Below the pieces are notes generated by a model, which did not search any database, had not been told where the DNA came from, and worked only from the letters and a program-made list of their open reading frames with translations. Shown here piece after piece: positions 6,004-7,252 of a stretch of 7,252 nucleotides of DNA. This stretch comes from Acidobacteriaceae bacterium (GTDB taxonomy: Bacteria > Acidobacteriota > Terriglobia > Terriglobales > Acidobacteriaceae). The translations under genes were made by a program, and so were the position numbers. Numbering within the stretch: position 1 is the stretch's first letter; the number at the start of each line of letters is the position of its first letter. The stretch spans positions 1 to 7,252 of the forward strand of contig JASHUH010000200.1 of NCBI GenBank assembly GCA_030040115.1. Reading direction: 5' to 3'.

Positions 6004-7252
6004 TTATGGTATGCGGTGGGTGACGAAGCGAGCAGGGGTGGCGTGGGAACGCAAGGCGGGAGCCGGGAGAGCGGCAGTGTTTAAAGGCGGTTCAGCTTCA
6101 GCGACTGGGAATTGCTCGTCGGGATGGTTGGCGACGGCGGCGCGCATGAAGTCGATCCAGATGGGCAGCGCGGCGCGGGCTCCGGTTTCCTTGTCGCCGA
6201 GGGACTCGCGGCTGTCAAAGCCTACCCAAACGCCGCAGGTGACGGAAGGTGAAAAGCCGAGGAACCAGGCGTCGGTGAAGTCGCTGGTGGTTCCAGTTTT
6301 GCCGCCGAGGGGGTGATGTAACTGGGCGGCCACGGCGCCGGTGCCGCGCTGCACGACAGCTTCAAGGAGGGTCATCATGGTGCGGGCGGTTTGCCGGCTG
6401 ATGACCTCCTTGACGGCCGGCTTATCCTGCCAGAGAACGATGCCGTCGGCATTGGAGACCTTGCGGATGAGATGCGGAGCGACGCGGATGCCGTCGTTGG
6501 GAAAGACGGAGTAGGAAGCCACCTGTTCTTCAAGGGTGATTCCGACCGCGCCGAGGGCGATGGGCAGGAAAGGTGGAATGTCGGAAGTGACGCCGAACTG
6601 GTGCGCCATGTCGATGACTTTGCGAATGCCGACGCGGGCGGCCAGTTTGAGGGCGGGGATGTTGCGCGATTCGGCGAAGGCGTTGGTGATGGTCATGGCG
6701 CCTTTGTAGTCGTTCTCGTAGTTATGTGGGAAATAACTGCCGAAGTGGACGGGGGCGTCGCGGATAATATCTGTGGGCTTGACGCCGTTTTCGATGGCGG
6801 CAGTGTAGACATAGGGCTTGAAGCTGGAGCCGACCTGGCGCTCGGCCTGGGTGGCGCGGTTGAAGACGGAAAGGGCGTAGTCGCGGCCGCCAACCATGGC
6901 GAGCACGTCGCCGCTGGTGTTGTCGATGGCGAGGAGCGCTCCCTGGACGCCGGAATCCTGCTCGAGCGCAGCGCGGCGGACGCCGCCCTCCGTGGAGGCG
7001 GAGAGTTGAACGTAGATGATGTCGCCGGGCTTGACCAAAGCGTCGCCGTAGCGCTGGCCAGTCCATTGCCAATCCTGGGGTAGAAGCAGGATTTCGTCGT
7101 CGGGCTCGCCGGGCGGGCCGATGCGGGCATGGATTTCGAGGGGCAGGACGCGGGTGACGAGGGCGTGGACGTAGTCGCCAGCGCCGTAGCTTACAGCCCA
7201 ATCGGGATGGCGATAGGCGGGGAGGGATTGGCCGGCGGCGAGGATGTTTTCC
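6004..7252 (-). CDS. Class A penicillin-binding protein (PBP1A type), C-terminal part
   Basis: The minus-strand frame is open from the right edge to a TAA at 6004-6006 (415 residues); the start, membrane anchor and glycosyltransferase domain lie outside. It is the DD-transpeptidase part of a bifunctional murein synthase that cross-links peptidoglycan in the periplasm. The first ~100 residues fit the OB-like linker found in PBP1A proteins (for example KPGDIIYVQ at 74-82). The transpeptidase begins at V-Q-G-A-L-L-A-I-D (102-110). All three penicillin-binding motifs are present: SxxK (S142-S-F-K145, catalytic Ser142), SxN (S195-R-N197) and KTG (K318-T-G320, then TTSDFTDAWF). The C-terminal tail after about 375 is rich in Pro and Ala with no domain I recognise. 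The codon at 7036-7038 is TTG inside the gene, not a start, since homologous sequence continues upstream. The OCD-family gene follows 57 bp downstream. Identification is secure; the paralogue cannot be named from this half. Confidence 0.5.
   Translation of the reverse strand, partial: ENILAAGQSLPAYRHPDWAVSYGAGDYVHALVTRVLPLEIHARIGPPGEPDDEILLLPQDWQWTGQRYGDALVKPGDIIYVQLSASTEGGVRRAALEQDSGVQGALLAIDNTSGDVLAMVGGRDYALSVFNRATQAERQVGSSFKPYVYTAAIENGVKPTDIIRDAPVHFGSYFPHNYENDYKGAMTITNAFAESRNIPALKLAARVGIRKVIDMAHQFGVTSDIPPFLPIALGAVGITLEEQVASYSVFPNDGIRVAPHLIRKVSNADGIVLWQDKPAVKEVISRQTARTMMTLLEAVVQRGTGAVAAQLHHPLGGKTGTTSDFTDAWFLGFSPSVTCGVWVGFDSRESLGDKETGARAALPIWIDFMRAAVANHPDEQFPVAEAEPPLNTAALPAPALRSHATPARFVTHRIP

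Noticed and set aside
7036..7038. TTG as a start for a short PBP-like gene
   Set aside because: The frame is open to the window edge and the upstream translation continues the OB-like linker expected in a class A PBP, so this codon is an internal Leu.
6391..7083. 230-codon plus-strand frame opposite the penicillin-binding protein
   Set aside because: Antisense shadow rich in Asp/Gly/Val; the minus strand carries all three penicillin-binding motifs.

Overview
This is a GC-rich bacterial chromosomal segment with six protein-coding genes. Two of them, one at each end, run off the window. The Shine-Dalgarno boxes are strong, there is a twin-arginine-exported enolase-superfamily enzyme, a class A penicillin-binding protein with an OB-type linker, and a single-domain bacteriohemerythrin. 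Together these suggest a Gram-negative soil-type or environmental heterotroph. The exported MR/MLE-type enzyme next to peptidase and dehydrogenase genes recalls Acidobacteriota of the Solibacter/Bryobacter kind, but this is an impression only; no marker gene is present to prove it.

Layout from left to right. (1) 1-942, plus strand: the C-terminal part of a gamma-glutamyltranspeptidase-family Ntn-hydrolase, with the catalytic Thr and the whole small subunit. (2) 1092-2402, minus strand: a complete enolase-superfamily (mandelate racemase/muconate lactonizing) enzyme with a Tat signal. It converges on gene 1. (3) 2403-2891: a divergent intergenic region of nearly 490 bp, AT-richer between about 2720 and 2855, with no gene I can support. 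(4) 2892-3299, plus strand: a bacteriohemerythrin with all seven iron ligands. (5) 3352-4851, minus strand: an NAD-type aldehyde dehydrogenase converging on the hemerythrin. (6) 5002-5946, minus strand: an ornithine cyclodeaminase/mu-crystallin family protein. (7) 6004-7252, minus strand: the transpeptidase half of a class A penicillin-binding protein, whose start lies beyond the right edge.

The three right-hand genes share a strand and are transcribed in the order PBP, OCD family, ALDH. The PBP-OCD gap is 57 bp with no convincing terminator. The OCD-ALDH gap is 150 bp and holds a small hairpin, a possible promoter and an inverted repeat, so the ALDH may be separately controlled. An amino-acid or amine catabolic link between the OCD-family reductase/cyclodeaminase and the ALDH is plausible but not shown by the sequence. 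The GGT-like hydrolase and the exported MR/MLE protein look like scavenging enzymes acting outside the cytoplasm.

I see no tRNA, rRNA, CRISPR array, insertion sequence, phage gene, toxin-antitoxin pair or defence gene. The segment reads as an ordinary core/metabolic region. The points of interest are family-level departures from canonical active sites rather than a new system.
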